14,282 nucleotides of DNA from RGIG4140 sp045532865. Lineage in GTDB: Bacteria; Pseudomonadota; Alphaproteobacteria; CAAHEQ01; UBA3637. Shown here piece after piece: positions 1 through 7,329 of this stretch. The notes under the pieces are model-generated. The model was not told where the DNA came from. It made no database searches and saw only the letters and a list, made by a program, of their open reading frames with translations. How positions within the stretch are numbered: position 1 is the stretch's first letter; the number at the start of each line of letters is the position of its first letter. A program made the translations under genes and the position numbers. The stretch spans positions 1 through 14,282 of the forward strand of contig JAZSGT010000051.1 in NCBI GenBank assembly GCA_045532865.1. Reading direction: 5' to 3'.

Positions 1-134
1 CCAAACGACAAGCACAACCCACACCACCCACGCCATACCAACACAACCACCACTCACACCCCCAATGCCCAACCCAAACGACAAGCACAACCCACACCAC
101 CCACGCCATACCAACACAACCACAAGTTGTGCTA
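1..134. repeat. C/A-rich direct repeats with a small hairpin
   Basis: The plus strand is almost entirely C and A. A 50-bp segment at 1-50 recurs exactly at 74-123, a 73-bp period. The second copy runs into a hairpin, CACAAC (115-120) loop CACAA GTTGTG (126-131), immediately before the G/T-rich tandem array. A diverged third copy of the C/A block lies at 304-410 with the same hairpin at 402-418. The open reading frames here follow the repeats and look spurious. Function unknown. Confidence 0.85.
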
Positions 135-594
135 GCAAGAGGTTTTGTTTGAGGCGATGTTTTTTGGGGATACCATGGGCAAGAGGTTATCTTTTTTTAG
201 CAATGTTTTTTGGGGATACCATGGGCAAGAGGTTTTGTTTAAGGCGATGTTTTTTGGGGGTACTATGGGCAAGAGGTTTTGTTTAAGGCAATGTTTTTTA
301 ATGTGAAACCCCCACTCACACCAACGCCCACGCCAACCAACGCAACCACCACTCACACCCCCAATGTCCAACCCAAACGACAAGCACACCCACACAGCCG
401 ACACAACCACAAGTTGTGCTGGCAAGAGGTTTTGTTTAAGGCGATATTTTTTGGGGATGCCATGGGCAAGAGGTTATCTTTTTTAAGCAATGTTTTTTGG
501 GGATACCATGGGCAAGAGGTTATCTTTTTTAAGCAATATTTTTTGGGGATACCATGGGCAAGAGGTTATCTTTTTTTAGCGATGTTTTTTAATG
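135..594. repeat. G/T-rich 44-46 bp tandem repeat array in two blocks
   Basis: The unit starts GCAAGAGGTT, continues through a T-rich stretch (TTTGTTTAAGGCGATG or ATCTTTTTTTAGCAATG), then TTTTTTGGGGATACCATGG. Units start at 135, 179, 225 and 269 in block 1, and at 422, 466, 512 and 558 in block 2. Both blocks end in TTTTTTAATGTGAA. The blocks are separated by a C/A-rich stretch (304-421) resembling 1-134, so the C/A block plus G/T block pair is itself duplicated with a period of about 287 bp. Two T-rich variants alternate. Spacers are not unique, so this is not a CRISPR. ORFs of 73-116 codons in this stretch encode only the repeats and have no convincing ribosome site. Confidence 0.85.
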
Positions 595-627
595 TGAAGC
601 CACCACAAATCAAGGCTTCATTTTTTT
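595..627 (+). terminator. Intrinsic terminator closing the tandem array
   Basis: TGAAGCC (595-601) pairs perfectly with GGCTTCA (614-620) around a 12-nt loop, followed by seven T (621-627). The U-tract lies on the plus-strand side, so it would end a transcript coming rightward through the repeat array. No plus-strand gene precedes it in the window; either an upstream gene or an RNA from the array would use it. Confidence 0.6.
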
Positions 628-649
628 AAGCGATGTTTTTTTTATCCCT

Positions 650-895
650 TTACAACGAGGTTAAAATAGCCGTTGCAAGTTGATCAGCACAAGAAGTGCC
701 CTTTCCCCTGCAATCATTATGGCGCAAAAGCGTGGCAACTTCTAACGCATCCTTACCTTCCACCAACTTGGCAATGGCTTGCAAATTGCCGGCACATCCC
801 CCTTCAAATGAAAGGTTATAAATCTTTCCCTCATTCAATTCAAATGTGATTTTTCTTGCACAAACACCTTGTGTTAAAAATTCAACTTTTTTCAT
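650..895 (-). CDS. TSCPD domain-containing protein (TIGR03905-like)
   Basis: This 81-residue protein has four cysteines (12, 34, 62, 69), and the last sits in GTSCADQLA, close to the Thr-Ser-Cys-x-Asp motif that names the TSCPD family. The same domain forms the C-terminus of some B12-dependent ribonucleotide reductases, and short stand-alone versions are common in anaerobes. A metal-binding or redox role is inferred from the cysteines and is not proven. I chose the ATG at 895 because AGGAC lies 7 nt upstream and the protein then begins MKKVEFLTQG; an in-frame ATG at 943 would add a lysine-rich stretch without a ribosome site. It reads toward the repeat array, and I see no clear terminator after it. 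Confidence 0.8.
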   Translation of the reverse strand: MKKVEFLTQGVCARKITFELNEGKIYNLSFEGGCAGNLQAIAKLVEGKDALEVATLLRHNDCRGKGTSCADQLATAILTSL

Positions 896-933
896 TTTTT
901 CAGTCCTTTTTTTTAAGTTTTTTTTATAGCGCA

Positions 934-962
934 ACCTTAACAAGAAACCCCTTTTGTGTCAA
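934..962 (-). promoter_or_regulatory. Possible promoter of the TSCPD gene
   Basis: On the minus strand a perfect TTGACA (962-957) is followed after 17 bp by TAAGGT (939-934), a weak -10. The surrounding DNA has an inverted repeat, AACCCCTT near 946-953 and AAGGGGTT near 989-996, flanking the -35, which could be an operator. Only the -35 is strong. Confidence 0.35.
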
Positions 963-1086
963 GAAGTTTAATCCAATAAAAAACACTGACAAGGGGTTGC
1001 CTTTATTTTAAATACAGCTTGTGGTAAATCAAATGGAAGTTATTCTCTATTAATTCCCATCAGCCAAAATTAATGACTCATATGGC

Positions 1087-1119
1087 AAAAAAAAGAGAGG
1101 TTTAACCCCCTCTTTTTTT
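1087..1119. terminator. Bidirectional intrinsic terminator
   Basis: An A-run continuing into AGAGAGG pairs with CCTCTT followed by a T-run, with a loop of about 8 nt (TTTAACCC). The A-run gives a U-tract to leftward transcripts, so it fits the end of the ankyrin gene whose stop is at 1168. The other side would serve rightward transcription. Confidence 0.65.
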
Positions 1120-1167
1120 AATATTTAAAACCTATTTTTAACGCTCAATTACTTTAGCCTTGCCCCA

Positions 1168-2820
1168 TTACTGGCGTTGTGTTTTAAAAAACACATCTCT
1201 TAAAAGAGCCCATGTTTTTTTAACACCTTCTTTTCTTTTTTCAATACGCTTGCGTTTTTGAGCCTTAAGAGCTTCTTTTTGAGCATCCAAATTCTCTTTA
1301 CGAATGGAATCAACAAACCCTCTCACAGCTTGTTGATCCAACAATGAATGGGTGAATAAAGACCTTTCCAAATGCATCAAACCATTAATACCATCTTCCT
1401 TCAATGCAGGATAAAAAGGCTTTAGATTTTGAACCACGTTAAAATGTCCAGCTTCGGCTGCAATGGTCATCGCATTTTTGTGATTAGAAGGTAACTCTTG
1501 CATCACATCAGCGCCGTTGTCAACAAGCGCTTGAATCAACTTTAGAGAAGCCCCTGTTTCAGCAGCAGCCATCAAAGGTGTTGCTCCCATTTTGTTTGTT
1601 TCATTCACATCATGGCCTTGTTTTATCAAGTCTTGTGCCAATCCTTCCAACTTGTTTGAAACAGCCAAAATCAAGGGTGTATTACCATTTTTATCTTTTA
1701 AAGAAGAAACTGCAGCCCCATTTTGAATCAACGAAGGCACCAACATACGCCATTGAGGGTTTTTAATACAAGCAAGCAAAATAGGCTCTCCCTCTTTTGT
1801 TTCAAGCCCTTTGGCGTTCATTCCATGTTTTAAAATCACCTCAGCCATAGGCACTTGGTTTTGATAAGATGGGTCTGTATCCAACCAATCCCCTCGATAT
1901 TTTAAATCAGCCTTATCTTTCAAAACATATAAAAAGGCTTTTTTCAAATCAACATCTTTTTTGCGTGCTTTTATAACACCATCCAACAAATCGGTATGGC
2001 CCTGATTAATTGCTTCTTCAACAATTTGGTTCACCATGGGTTTTGAAATATCCCCTTTTTTCAAAAACACATTCACCAAAGGCATGTTGTTTGTTTTAAT
2101 GGCAATATCCAAAGGTGTGTCGCCATCTCCATTTTCAACTGAAGCATCAGCGCCCACTTTCAACAAAGCAGCTGCGACTTTTTCTTTTCCTTGAATCACA
2201 GCATTATGCAAAAATGTGTTACCCAAATCATCTGCTTCATCCAAATTTTCATATCTTGCAGCCAACGCCTCAGCAATGGATGGAATATCACCTGCCAAAG
2301 CCTCCTCTTTCAACCAACTCGCAGCAACAGAATCAACCGTACTGTTCATCTGATTGTCAATAAAATCAACAAGGCGTGATTTTTTACCCGTTCTAGCCAC
2401 AGTGCACAAAGCTTTTAAAAAAGCTTCTTCCCCTTTTTGAACAATCTTTTCAGAATCTTTAAATGCAACACCCACTTCAAGTGCTGTTTTGGCATCTTTT
2501 CCTTTCAAAATATTTCGAATATCCCGATACGTTACCATATCAGCTGTTGAACCATTTCTGCGCATGGCTTCATACAAATTATTAGCCATATCCAGTGCTG
2601 TTTCATACCGAGGGCCAACCAAATTCACATCAGCCCCTTTTTCTAGCAAAAACGTAACCATTTGAGGGTTACCTTCCACCACTGCTGCCATCAAGGGACT
2701 ATAAACTTCCTTTGTTGTATAATCAAGATCAGCCCCTTCGTTTAGCATTTTTTCAACACCAACTTTGTCATTTTTCACAACATAATCTAATAATTGATTA
2801 ATTTGCTCTTCAAAAGTCAT
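1168..2820 (-). CDS. Ankyrin-repeat protein
   Basis: This 550-residue protein contains ankyrin repeats in clusters: about residues 8-80 (SPLMAAVVEGN, LLEKGADVNL), 198-255 (GNTFLHNAVIQGK, LLKVGADASV, GDTPLDIA) and 378-475 (GNTPLILAV, GATPLMAAAETGA, LVDNGADV). The stretches between are helical and probably degenerate repeats. The last 50 residues are strongly basic and helical (KRKRIEKRKEG). There is no signal peptide or membrane segment, so the protein is cytosolic or exported by a non-Sec route. Ankyrin repeats bind proteins; in host-associated Alphaproteobacteria they are often effectors, but nothing here proves export. AGGAG sits 6 nt before the ATG. It is transcribed divergently from pflA. 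Confidence 0.9.
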   Translation of the reverse strand: MTFEEQINQLLDYVVKNDKVGVEKMLNEGADLDYTTKEVYSPLMAAVVEGNPQMVTFLLEKGADVNLVGPRYETALDMANNLYEAMRRNGSTADMVTYRDIRNILKGKDAKTALEVGVAFKDSEKIVQKGEEAFLKALCTVARTGKKSRLVDFIDNQMNSTVDSVAASWLKEEALAGDIPSIAEALAARYENLDEADDLGNTFLHNAVIQGKEKVAAALLKVGADASVENGDGDTPLDIAIKTNNMPLVNVFLKKGDISKPMVNQIVEEAINQGHTDLLDGVIKARKKDVDLKKAFLYVLKDKADLKYRGDWLDTDPSYQNQVPMAEVILKHGMNAKGLETKEGEPILLACIKNPQWRMLVPSLIQNGAAVSSLKDKNGNTPLILAVSNKLEGLAQDLIKQGHDVNETNKMGATPLMAAAETGASLKLIQALVDNGADVMQELPSNHKNAMTIAAEAGHFNVVQNLKPFYPALKEDGINGLMHLERSLFTHSLLDQQAVRGFVDSIRKENLDAQKEALKAQKRKRIEKRKEGVKKTWALLRDVFFKTQRQ

Positions 2821-2850
2821 CCCACACTCCTTTTTTTATTAATTTTTTTT

Positions 2851-2879
2851 ATTATACACACTCCATTAAAATTAAACAA
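2851..2879 (-). promoter_or_regulatory. Promoter of the 550-aa ankyrin gene
   Basis: On the minus strand TTGTTT (2879-2874), a 17-bp spacer and a perfect TATAAT (2856-2851) precede the AGGAG ribosome site and the ATG at 2820. The -10 is consensus, the -35 partial. Confidence 0.6.
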
Positions 2880-2915
2880 CCTTTTTTTTATTTTCCTTTG
2901 CATTTCACACCATTC

Positions 2916-2944
2916 TTGACAATCTTAAAAAAAAAGTGTATATT
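2916..2944 (+). promoter_or_regulatory. Sigma-70 type promoter of pflA
   Basis: A perfect TTGACA (2916-2921), a 17-bp spacer and TATATT (2939-2944) lie 26 bp before the pflA start codon. The ribosome site AAGGAG is at 2959-2964. I see no clear FNR-type box (TTGAT-N4-ATCAA) in the short gap between this promoter and the divergent one. Confidence 0.75.
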
Positions 2945-2970
2945 TTTTCACAATTTAAAAGGAGAAAATA

Positions 2971-3720
2971 ATGAAACAATTGCAAGATGTTACCTTACGT
3001 GTTCATTCGTTTGAAAGTGGTGGCACAGTTGATGGCCCTGGCATCAGGTTTGTGGTTTTTACACAAGGTTGCCCTTTAAGATGTCAATATTGCCACAATC
3101 CTGACACGTGGGAGGTCAACGCTGACAAAGTTTATTCTGGGCAAGAAATCGTGGATGAAATTTTAAAATACAAAACATTCATGCAATTTTCAAAAGGAGG
3201 GGTTACTTTTTCAGGGGGTGAACCCTTGCTTCAAAAAGAGGCGCTCATTCCTATTTTTAAAGAGCTGAAAAAACAAGGCGTGCATATTGCCATTGATACA
3301 GCTGGCACAACCACCATTGATGAGGCAACAAAAGAGCTTGTCTCTTTGGTGGATTTGGTTTTGTTAGATGTCAAACACATTGACCCTTTGGGGCACAAAC
3401 AGCTCACAGGTCTTACCAACAAACAATGCTTTCAATTTCTTGATTTACTTAAAGAAATGCACACCAGAACATGGGTCAGATGGGTCATTGTCCCAACCAT
3501 TAATGATTCAGAAAGCTATGCTGAACGGTTTTTAGAATTTGTTAAACCCTATGATAATGTGGAGCTGGTTGAATTGCTCCCTTATCATCAAAGTGGCATA
3601 TTTAAGTGGAAAGAGCTTGGCATTCCCTATCAACTCCATCACATCAAAGCCCCAGATAAAGAACTGGTGGAAGAAATCGCCTCGATATTGGAAAGTGGGC
3701 ATATTAAGACTTTATATTAG
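2971..3720 (+). CDS. pflA: Pyruvate formate-lyase-activating enzyme
   Basis: This radical S-adenosylmethionine enzyme installs the glycyl radical on pyruvate formate-lyase (PflB) in the cytoplasm, enabling anaerobic cleavage of pyruvate to acetyl-CoA and formate. The 4Fe-4S cluster motif C-x3-C-x2-C is at residues 34, 38 and 41 (GCPLRCQYCHNP), preceded by the family signature DGPGIRFVVFTQGC. The SAM-binding GGE motif is at 82-84 (TFSGGEP). The length, 249 residues, matches E. coli PflA (246). The start has AAGGAG 6 nt upstream. No pflB or formate transporter is adjacent, so pflA stands alone with its own promoter; the substrate enzyme must be elsewhere. The activase of another glycyl-radical enzyme is possible, but it lacks the ferredoxin-like cluster insert typical of many of those. 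The stop codon coincides with the left end of element A. Confidence 0.93.
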   Translation: MKQLQDVTLRVHSFESGGTVDGPGIRFVVFTQGCPLRCQYCHNPDTWEVNADKVYSGQEIVDEILKYKTFMQFSKGGVTFSGGEPLLQKEALIPIFKELKKQGVHIAIDTAGTTTIDEATKELVSLVDLVLLDVKHIDPLGHKQLTGLTNKQCFQFLDLLKEMHTRTWVRWVIVPTINDSESYAERFLEFVKPYDNVELVELLPYHQSGIFKWKELGIPYQLHHIKAPDKELVEEIASILESGHIKTLY

Positions 3721-3795
3721 AGCCCGAGCGCCTGTGTGTTAAGAGCTGGCACACAAAATGCCAACTAAAGCGAATACACCTCCCTCAAGTACCTT

Positions 3796-3813
3796 GGGCT
3801 AAAAGCCCTTTTT
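3796..3813 (+). terminator. Short terminator-like hairpin in element A, downstream of pflA
   Basis: GGGCT (3796-3800), loop AAA, AGCCC (3804-3808), then five T. A near copy lies at 3948-3965 (GGGC TAAA GCCC then T-run). Either could end pflA transcription. The stem is only 4-5 bp but all strong, and it sits between two GTAC tetranucleotides that can pair. Confidence 0.45.
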
Positions 3814-4146
3814 ATCCGTACTATACAGTCGGTGTATTCATCTTTATTTAGCTATTTTGTGCTGGCTCTTAACGCGTACCACATATCGAGGTTTTCTTTT
3901 CGAGACATCACTTTAAAGCGAGGTTTCATTTTAAGCTCAAGTACCTTGGGCTAAAGCCCTTTTTGTCCGTACACTGCACCCGTGTGATGTAGGGGCTAGT
4001 CTTTCCCTTTAGACAATGTTCCTTGTCGGCACACAACTGTTCGTCCAGCGCTTTGCGCTGTCTCACAGGCTATCGCCTGAGCGCTCCTGTTTGAACCCAT
4101 ACCACATATCGAGGTTTCATTTTTTAACCTCTTGCCTGTGGTACGT

Positions 4147-4279
4147 GTTAAGAGCCAGTTGTAAGGCGACAGATAAAGAGGAAATTGTCAAGCGAAGTGT
4201 ACGGTATCGAAGTGCAACGGAGGGGTACTCGAGTTTGGCAATTTACCTTTAGATGTCCCTTAGAGCGCCGGCTCTTAAC
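4147..4279. repeat. Long hairpin module, element A copy
   Basis: Outer arms GTTAAGAGCC (4147-4156) and GGCTCTTAAC (4270-4279) are perfect. The inner stem AAATTG (4182-4187)/CAATTT (4239-4244) continues with CAAGCGAAGTGTAC opposite GTACTCGAGTTTG. The same module occurs at 5190-5325 and 10001-10135. The inner stem differs by a compensatory change (T-A here, C-G in the other two). Confidence 0.8.
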
Positions 4280-4383
4280 GCACAGGAGGTGGGGCTTTTT
4301 AACGCACAGCCAGTCGGGCCCCAAAAGAGCGTCAGCTCTTAACTTACAGGAGGCGGGGCATTTAATGCCTTGGACGGTTGTGC

Positions 4384-4899
4384 TTAATAGCGCATATTCA
4401 TATTATGCAACTGCGCATTGGTCATCTCTCTTTTTTCGCCATACTCATTATAGATAAACCCAGATATTACTTTCCCTTCTTTAAAAACGATTTTGCTTTT
4501 TAATCGTCCATTTTGATAATAGGTTTTTCTTAAACCATCTAACTTCCCATTTTTATAATTTTCTTCAGTTTGCAAATTTCCATTTCCGTAATACATTTTT
4601 CTTAAACCGTCTAACTTCCCATTTTTATAATTTGCTTCAGCTGCTAAATTTCTATTTCCGAAATAGAATTTTACTAATCCCTCTTTTTTGCCGGCTTTAT
4701 AATTTACTTCAAATCTTAAAGTACCATCATCCAATCCATAATAATAGCCGTTTAACACACCGGTTATCGGCTTATTTTTTAAGCTGCACACAAGCTCTTT
4801 ATTTTGAGGACAAGGTTGCGTATTTTCATTTGTGTACTCCGCAGCATTTGCCGAAAGAGAAATTGATAAAATCAAAAATAGAATTATACTTTTTTTCAT
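4384..4899 (-). CDS. Secreted MORN-like repeat protein (YwqK antitoxin-type family)
   Basis: This 171-residue protein begins with a signal peptide (MKKSIILFLILSISLSANA, cleavage near 19). The body has MORN-variant repeats with the pattern YxNGxLxGLxKxYYxNG: about residues 66-80, 91-110 and 115-131. Two repeats, YKNGKLDGLRK at 91 and 115, are near-identical, also in DNA (72-bp period), a sign of recent duplication. Database entries call such proteins the toxin-antitoxin YwqK family antitoxin, but the exported form is usually an envelope or secreted protein; no toxin gene is adjacent. An extended -10 lies upstream. The stop codon falls on the TTAA at the right end of element A, so insertion of that element may have set the C-terminus. 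Confidence 0.8.
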   Translation of the reverse strand: MKKSIILFLILSISLSANAAEYTNENTQPCPQNKELVCSLKNKPITGVLNGYYYGLDDGTLRFEVNYKAGKKEGLVKFYFGNRNLAAEANYKNGKLDGLRKMYYGNGNLQTEENYKNGKLDGLRKTYYQNGRLKSKIVFKEGKVISGFIYNEYGEKREMTNAQLHNMNMRY

Positions 4900-4931
4900 A
4901 AACGCCCCCTGTATTTAATACCCCTTTTTTC

Positions 4932-4940
4932 ATTATAACA
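4932..4940 (-). promoter_or_regulatory. Extended -10 promoter of the MORN gene
   Basis: On the minus strand TGTTATAAT is a perfect extended -10 (TGn then TATAAT). No good -35 stands 17 bp upstream, as expected for extended -10 promoters. It lies about 33 bp before the start codon, with a GGGGG ribosome site between. Confidence 0.6.
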
Positions 4941-4978
4941 TACTTCGTAAAAAAAGAAAAAAGAAAATTAAATAAATA

Positions 4979-5345
4979 TTAAAAGGCCCGACTGATAGTA
5001 AGTTAAAAATCTGCTTTTAAGGGCAACCTAGGGACACTTGCGCCTCCTTTGAGTACGCCAGCCGATGTACACGTCAGTCAGCGAAGTATCACCTATCTTG
5101 CGCCTTAAAATCATTTTTTAACCCATCACTTTAGACCGAGGTTAAAAAAAAGAGCACCAGCTCAAAAATAACCTCGTTCTATGGTATACGTTAAGAGCCA
5201 GCTGTAAGGGAGGAAATAAATTTTAAATCGCCGACTGCAGTGTACGGACTAAAAGAGCGTTAGCTCAAGGTACATAAGGGAGGCGATTTGATGTTTAGTT
5301 ACCCCTTACAGCACCAGCTCTTAACGCACTAACGGTCGTGTTTAA
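4979..5345. repeat. Nested palindromic intergenic element B (about 367 bp)
   Basis: The left end is TTAAAAGGCCCGACTG, the right end on the other strand is TTAAACACGACCG. The left half (4985-5147) is nearly identical to 9752-9946 in element C, with about eight substitutions and one 32-bp gap. It contains a stem GTTAAAAA.../...TTTTTAAC (about 5001-5120). The right half is the long hairpin 5190-5325. The hairpin core 5242-5273 (GTACGGAC ... GAGC GTTA GCTC ... GTAC) is the reverse complement of the core in element A. The right end overlaps the last 51 bp of the ankyrin-metallopeptidase gene. Confidence 0.88.
5190..5325. repeat. Long hairpin module, element B copy
   Basis: Arms GTTAAGAGC (5190-5198)/GCTCTTAAC (5317-5325), then GCTGTAAGGG (5201-5210)/CCCTTACAGC (5303-5312), then AAATCGCC (5225-5232)/GGCGATTT (5282-5289), all perfect, with the GTACGGAC core hairpin at the tip (GAGC 5255-5258/GCTC 5263-5266). 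This is the most regular copy of the module. Confidence 0.85.
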
Positions 5346-7244
5346 ATAACACACCGGTTTTCTTTGCAAACAAACTGGTGTGGGTGTATTTGCCTTTTCT
5401 TGTTGGCTTATATTTTCAGCCCTCAATGCTTCAGAAACAACGGTTTTTCCCAACTCATATTGTTCAAACAAAGCTTTAACAGTTGGGTCGTTTAAAACCT
5501 CATTTAAATGTTTAGGTGTTGGCATTTGTCCCTTTTCAATTAACAAAAGGGTCGTTAAAACAAGGGCATTTTTCTCTTTCTCATCCAAATTTTTGTCTTT
5601 CAACATCATCAAGGTTGCATCCACCATTGAGATTTCAGGCATACCCTTTTGCCCTGCCCCTTCTCCATTATGAGAACCGGTCAAGCTATAATCCATTTTT
5701 GCAGATGAACCGTCCCTTTCCTTCAAATCATCTGTTAAATCATTGTTAGCCAGTCCTAAAATAAAAGAAGTTACACTCATAACAGCGCACCAAATTAAAG
5801 ACTCTTTATTCAATGAATGACCCTTTTTCTCAGAGTTCACGTTCTTTTTGTTCACAAGCTTACTGCCATTTTTCTTTCTTATTTCATCAACTTGTTCCTT
5901 TAAACAACGGCCATGAGGCGCCTTTTGTTTTTCCAAAAAATCAATTGTCTTCAACAAATTTTGTCTTTCTTGATCCGTTAATTTTCTAGATGGTTCTCTC
6001 TCTTGATCAAGAATCAATTCTCTATAAGCATCGTCTAAAGGCGTCTCGCCATATTTATTTTTAAGGGACAAATCAGCCCCTGCCTTGATTAACGCCTTAA
6101 CAATATTTATATGAGAACGTCTTACAGCAAGATGCATGGGTGCGTAACCATATTTATTTTTCACAGACAAATCAGCCCCAGCCTTGAGCAAAACCTCAAC
6201 AGATTTTTCACGACCATAATACACAGCATCATGTAATAGAGTGTCTCCACGTCCATCTTTAAAATTAATATCTGCCCCCTGTTGAATCAATGCTTTTATA
6301 TCTTCAAGCAAACCTTTTTCAAGTGCCAAACACAAAAAAGCTGAAATGTCAAATGCAACATTTAATTTTTTCAAAACATCTGTTGGAACCATCCCATTGA
6401 TTTCCCCATTTTTAAAAGATCCATTTAAAACAGTCAAAAGTGGCTCATGATACTGTGGCAAAATGTTCCAAGAATCTGGCAATTTTTTTATTCCATTATC
6501 CCTTGGTTTAATTTCACAAGACTTATTATAATAAGGGAAATAATCATATTTATAAAGTCTTGAAACAATAAAATATGGCACAATGGCAACCGTTGCCATT
6601 TGTTGCATATCTTGCGCATCTAATAAGGTACCAGTTTCAAGTGCTTTTTCATAGCGTTTTTTAATCTCTGGTATAATCGCTTTACAAAGATAACCCAAAC
6701 TGTATCCGTTCATTTTAGATACAAACTCTTCAACGCTTTTCTTTTGATCTAAGCAATCCATCATAAGAACTGTTAACTCACAAGCTTTGGCGCGTGATTC
6801 CAAAAGAATCCCTATTTGGTGATAGGACAATCCGTCATTTAAACGGCACTCATTTTCAAAATCATAACTTTCTTTTGTGGAATCTTCTGCATGCTTTAAC
6901 TCATGCACCAAAGTTAAAAATAACTTACTATTATCAAATGCCATCTCATTAAAACGAATATCATTTCTATACTTATGAAAAGCACCATCATAATTGTTTT
7001 CAAAAGGCTTCTCTATTAAATTAAGGGTCAACGGTTTGTCAACTTGCCAATCAGAAAATACGTTATACAAAGGATATTTATTTTCATTTAAATGATAGAG
7101 CTTTTTCATCACCTGTTGCAATTTTTCTTCATTTTCAGATAAATTAGAAGAGTCTAATTCCAAAAACGATAAGTAGCTTATCGTTTTTTCTTCCCCTGTT
7201 TTTTGCCCGTATTTTACCTGAATCACATCTAACGCATTTGGCAT
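5295..7244 (-). CDS. Ankyrin-repeat protein with N-terminal HExxH metallopeptidase-like domain
   Basis: This 649-residue protein has three parts. The N-terminal part (about 1-245) contains HELKH at 114-118 within LFLTLVHELKHAEDS, preceded by NDIRFN; this is a zincin HExxH motif. Glu149 in LLESRAKACE, 31 residues further on, is a good third zinc ligand (Glu156 is an alternative). The layout resembles the putative metallopeptidase family DUF6782, recalled and not tested. Ankyrin repeats follow at about 303-405 (LIQQGADINFKDGRGDTLLHDAV, VLLKAGADLSVKNK, ALIKAGADLSLKNK). A hydrophobic segment at 482-499 could span the membrane; the rest is low-complexity and helical. There is no signal peptide. 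AAGGAG is 7 nt before the ATG. The last 16 residues and stop come from element B. A protease effector or regulator with ankyrin target recognition is inferred. Confidence 0.85.
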   Translation of the reverse strand: MPNALDVIQVKYGQKTGEEKTISYLSFLELDSSNLSENEEKLQQVMKKLYHLNENKYPLYNVFSDWQVDKPLTLNLIEKPFENNYDGAFHKYRNDIRFNEMAFDNSKLFLTLVHELKHAEDSTKESYDFENECRLNDGLSYHQIGILLESRAKACELTVLMMDCLDQKKSVEEFVSKMNGYSLGYLCKAIIPEIKKRYEKALETGTLLDAQDMQQMATVAIVPYFIVSRLYKYDYFPYYNKSCEIKPRDNGIKKLPDSWNILPQYHEPLLTVLNGSFKNGEINGMVPTDVLKKLNVAFDISAFLCLALEKGLLEDIKALIQQGADINFKDGRGDTLLHDAVYYGREKSVEVLLKAGADLSVKNKYGYAPMHLAVRRSHINIVKALIKAGADLSLKNKYGETPLDDAYRELILDQEREPSRKLTDQERQNLLKTIDFLEKQKAPHGRCLKEQVDEIRKKNGSKLVNKKNVNSEKKGHSLNKESLIWCAVMSVTSFILGLANNDLTDDLKERDGSSAKMDYSLTGSHNGEGAGQKGMPEISMVDATLMMLKDKNLDEKEKNALVLTTLLLIEKGQMPTPKHLNEVLNDPTVKALFEQYELGKTVVSEALRAENISQQEKANTPTPVCLQRKPVCYLNTTVSALRAGAVRGN

Positions 7245-7286
7245 AAAAAGACTCCTTAAAAATCCTTTTTTAGTTTACGTTTTGGC

Positions 7287-7315
7287 ATATTAGCACATTT
7301 TTACACTTTTGTCAA
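7287..7315 (-). promoter_or_regulatory. Promoter of the ankyrin-metallopeptidase gene
   Basis: On the minus strand a perfect TTGACA (7315-7310), a 17-bp spacer and TAATAT (7292-7287) precede the AAGGAG ribosome site (7257-7252) and the start codon at 7244. Confidence 0.65.
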
Positions 7316-7329
7316 AATTTTCATAATAA

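Larger units (their letters stand above)
3717..4387. repeat. Nested palindromic intergenic element A (about 670 bp)
   Basis: The element fills the gap between the pflA stop and the MORN gene stop. The left end reads TTAGAGCCCGAGCG then CTGTGTGTTAAGAG; the right end, on the other strand, reads TTAAGCACAACCG. Inside are a long hairpin at 3738-3872 (GTTAAGAG/CTCTTAAC outside, CACAAAAT/ATTTTGTG, then GAATACACC/GGTGTATTC), two copies of a GTAC...GTAC core (3789-3821 and 3941-3972), perfect small hairpins at 4046-4060 (CAGCGC/GCGCTG) and 4066-4079 (CAGGC/GCCTG), a hairpin ACCACA...GAGGTT/AACCTC...TGTGGT at 4101-4142, and a long hairpin at 4147-4279. Segments recur in elements B, C and D. Short ORFs inside (for example 4016-4252) follow the palindromes and are not credible genes. 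No transposase is present. Confidence 0.85.

Noticed and set aside
135..594. CRISPR array
   Set aside because: The repeated units abut each other and the parts between conserved cores are themselves repeated; there are no unique spacers or cas genes.
65..629. Reading frames of 73-116 codons in the repeat array on both strands
   Set aside because: Their sequences are translations of the 44-46 bp unit and C/A blocks, with no start signals; the frame changes between blocks.
3738..4279. GTTAAGAG...CTCTTAAC arms resemble integron attC core sites
   Set aside because: attC sites need RYYYAAC first and GTTRRRY last; here TCTTAAC and GTTAAGA fail the R and Y end positions, and no integrase or cassette layout is visible.
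4016..4457. Overlapping plus-strand reading frames of 78 and 90 codons inside element A
   Set aside because: They run through palindromic modules shared with B and C, have no ribosome site, show no protein-like pattern, and one continues antisense into the MORN gene.
4384..4899. Antitoxin of a toxin-antitoxin pair, as the YwqK family name suggests
   Set aside because: The protein has a signal peptide and no toxin-like gene is adjacent, so the label is kept only as a family name.
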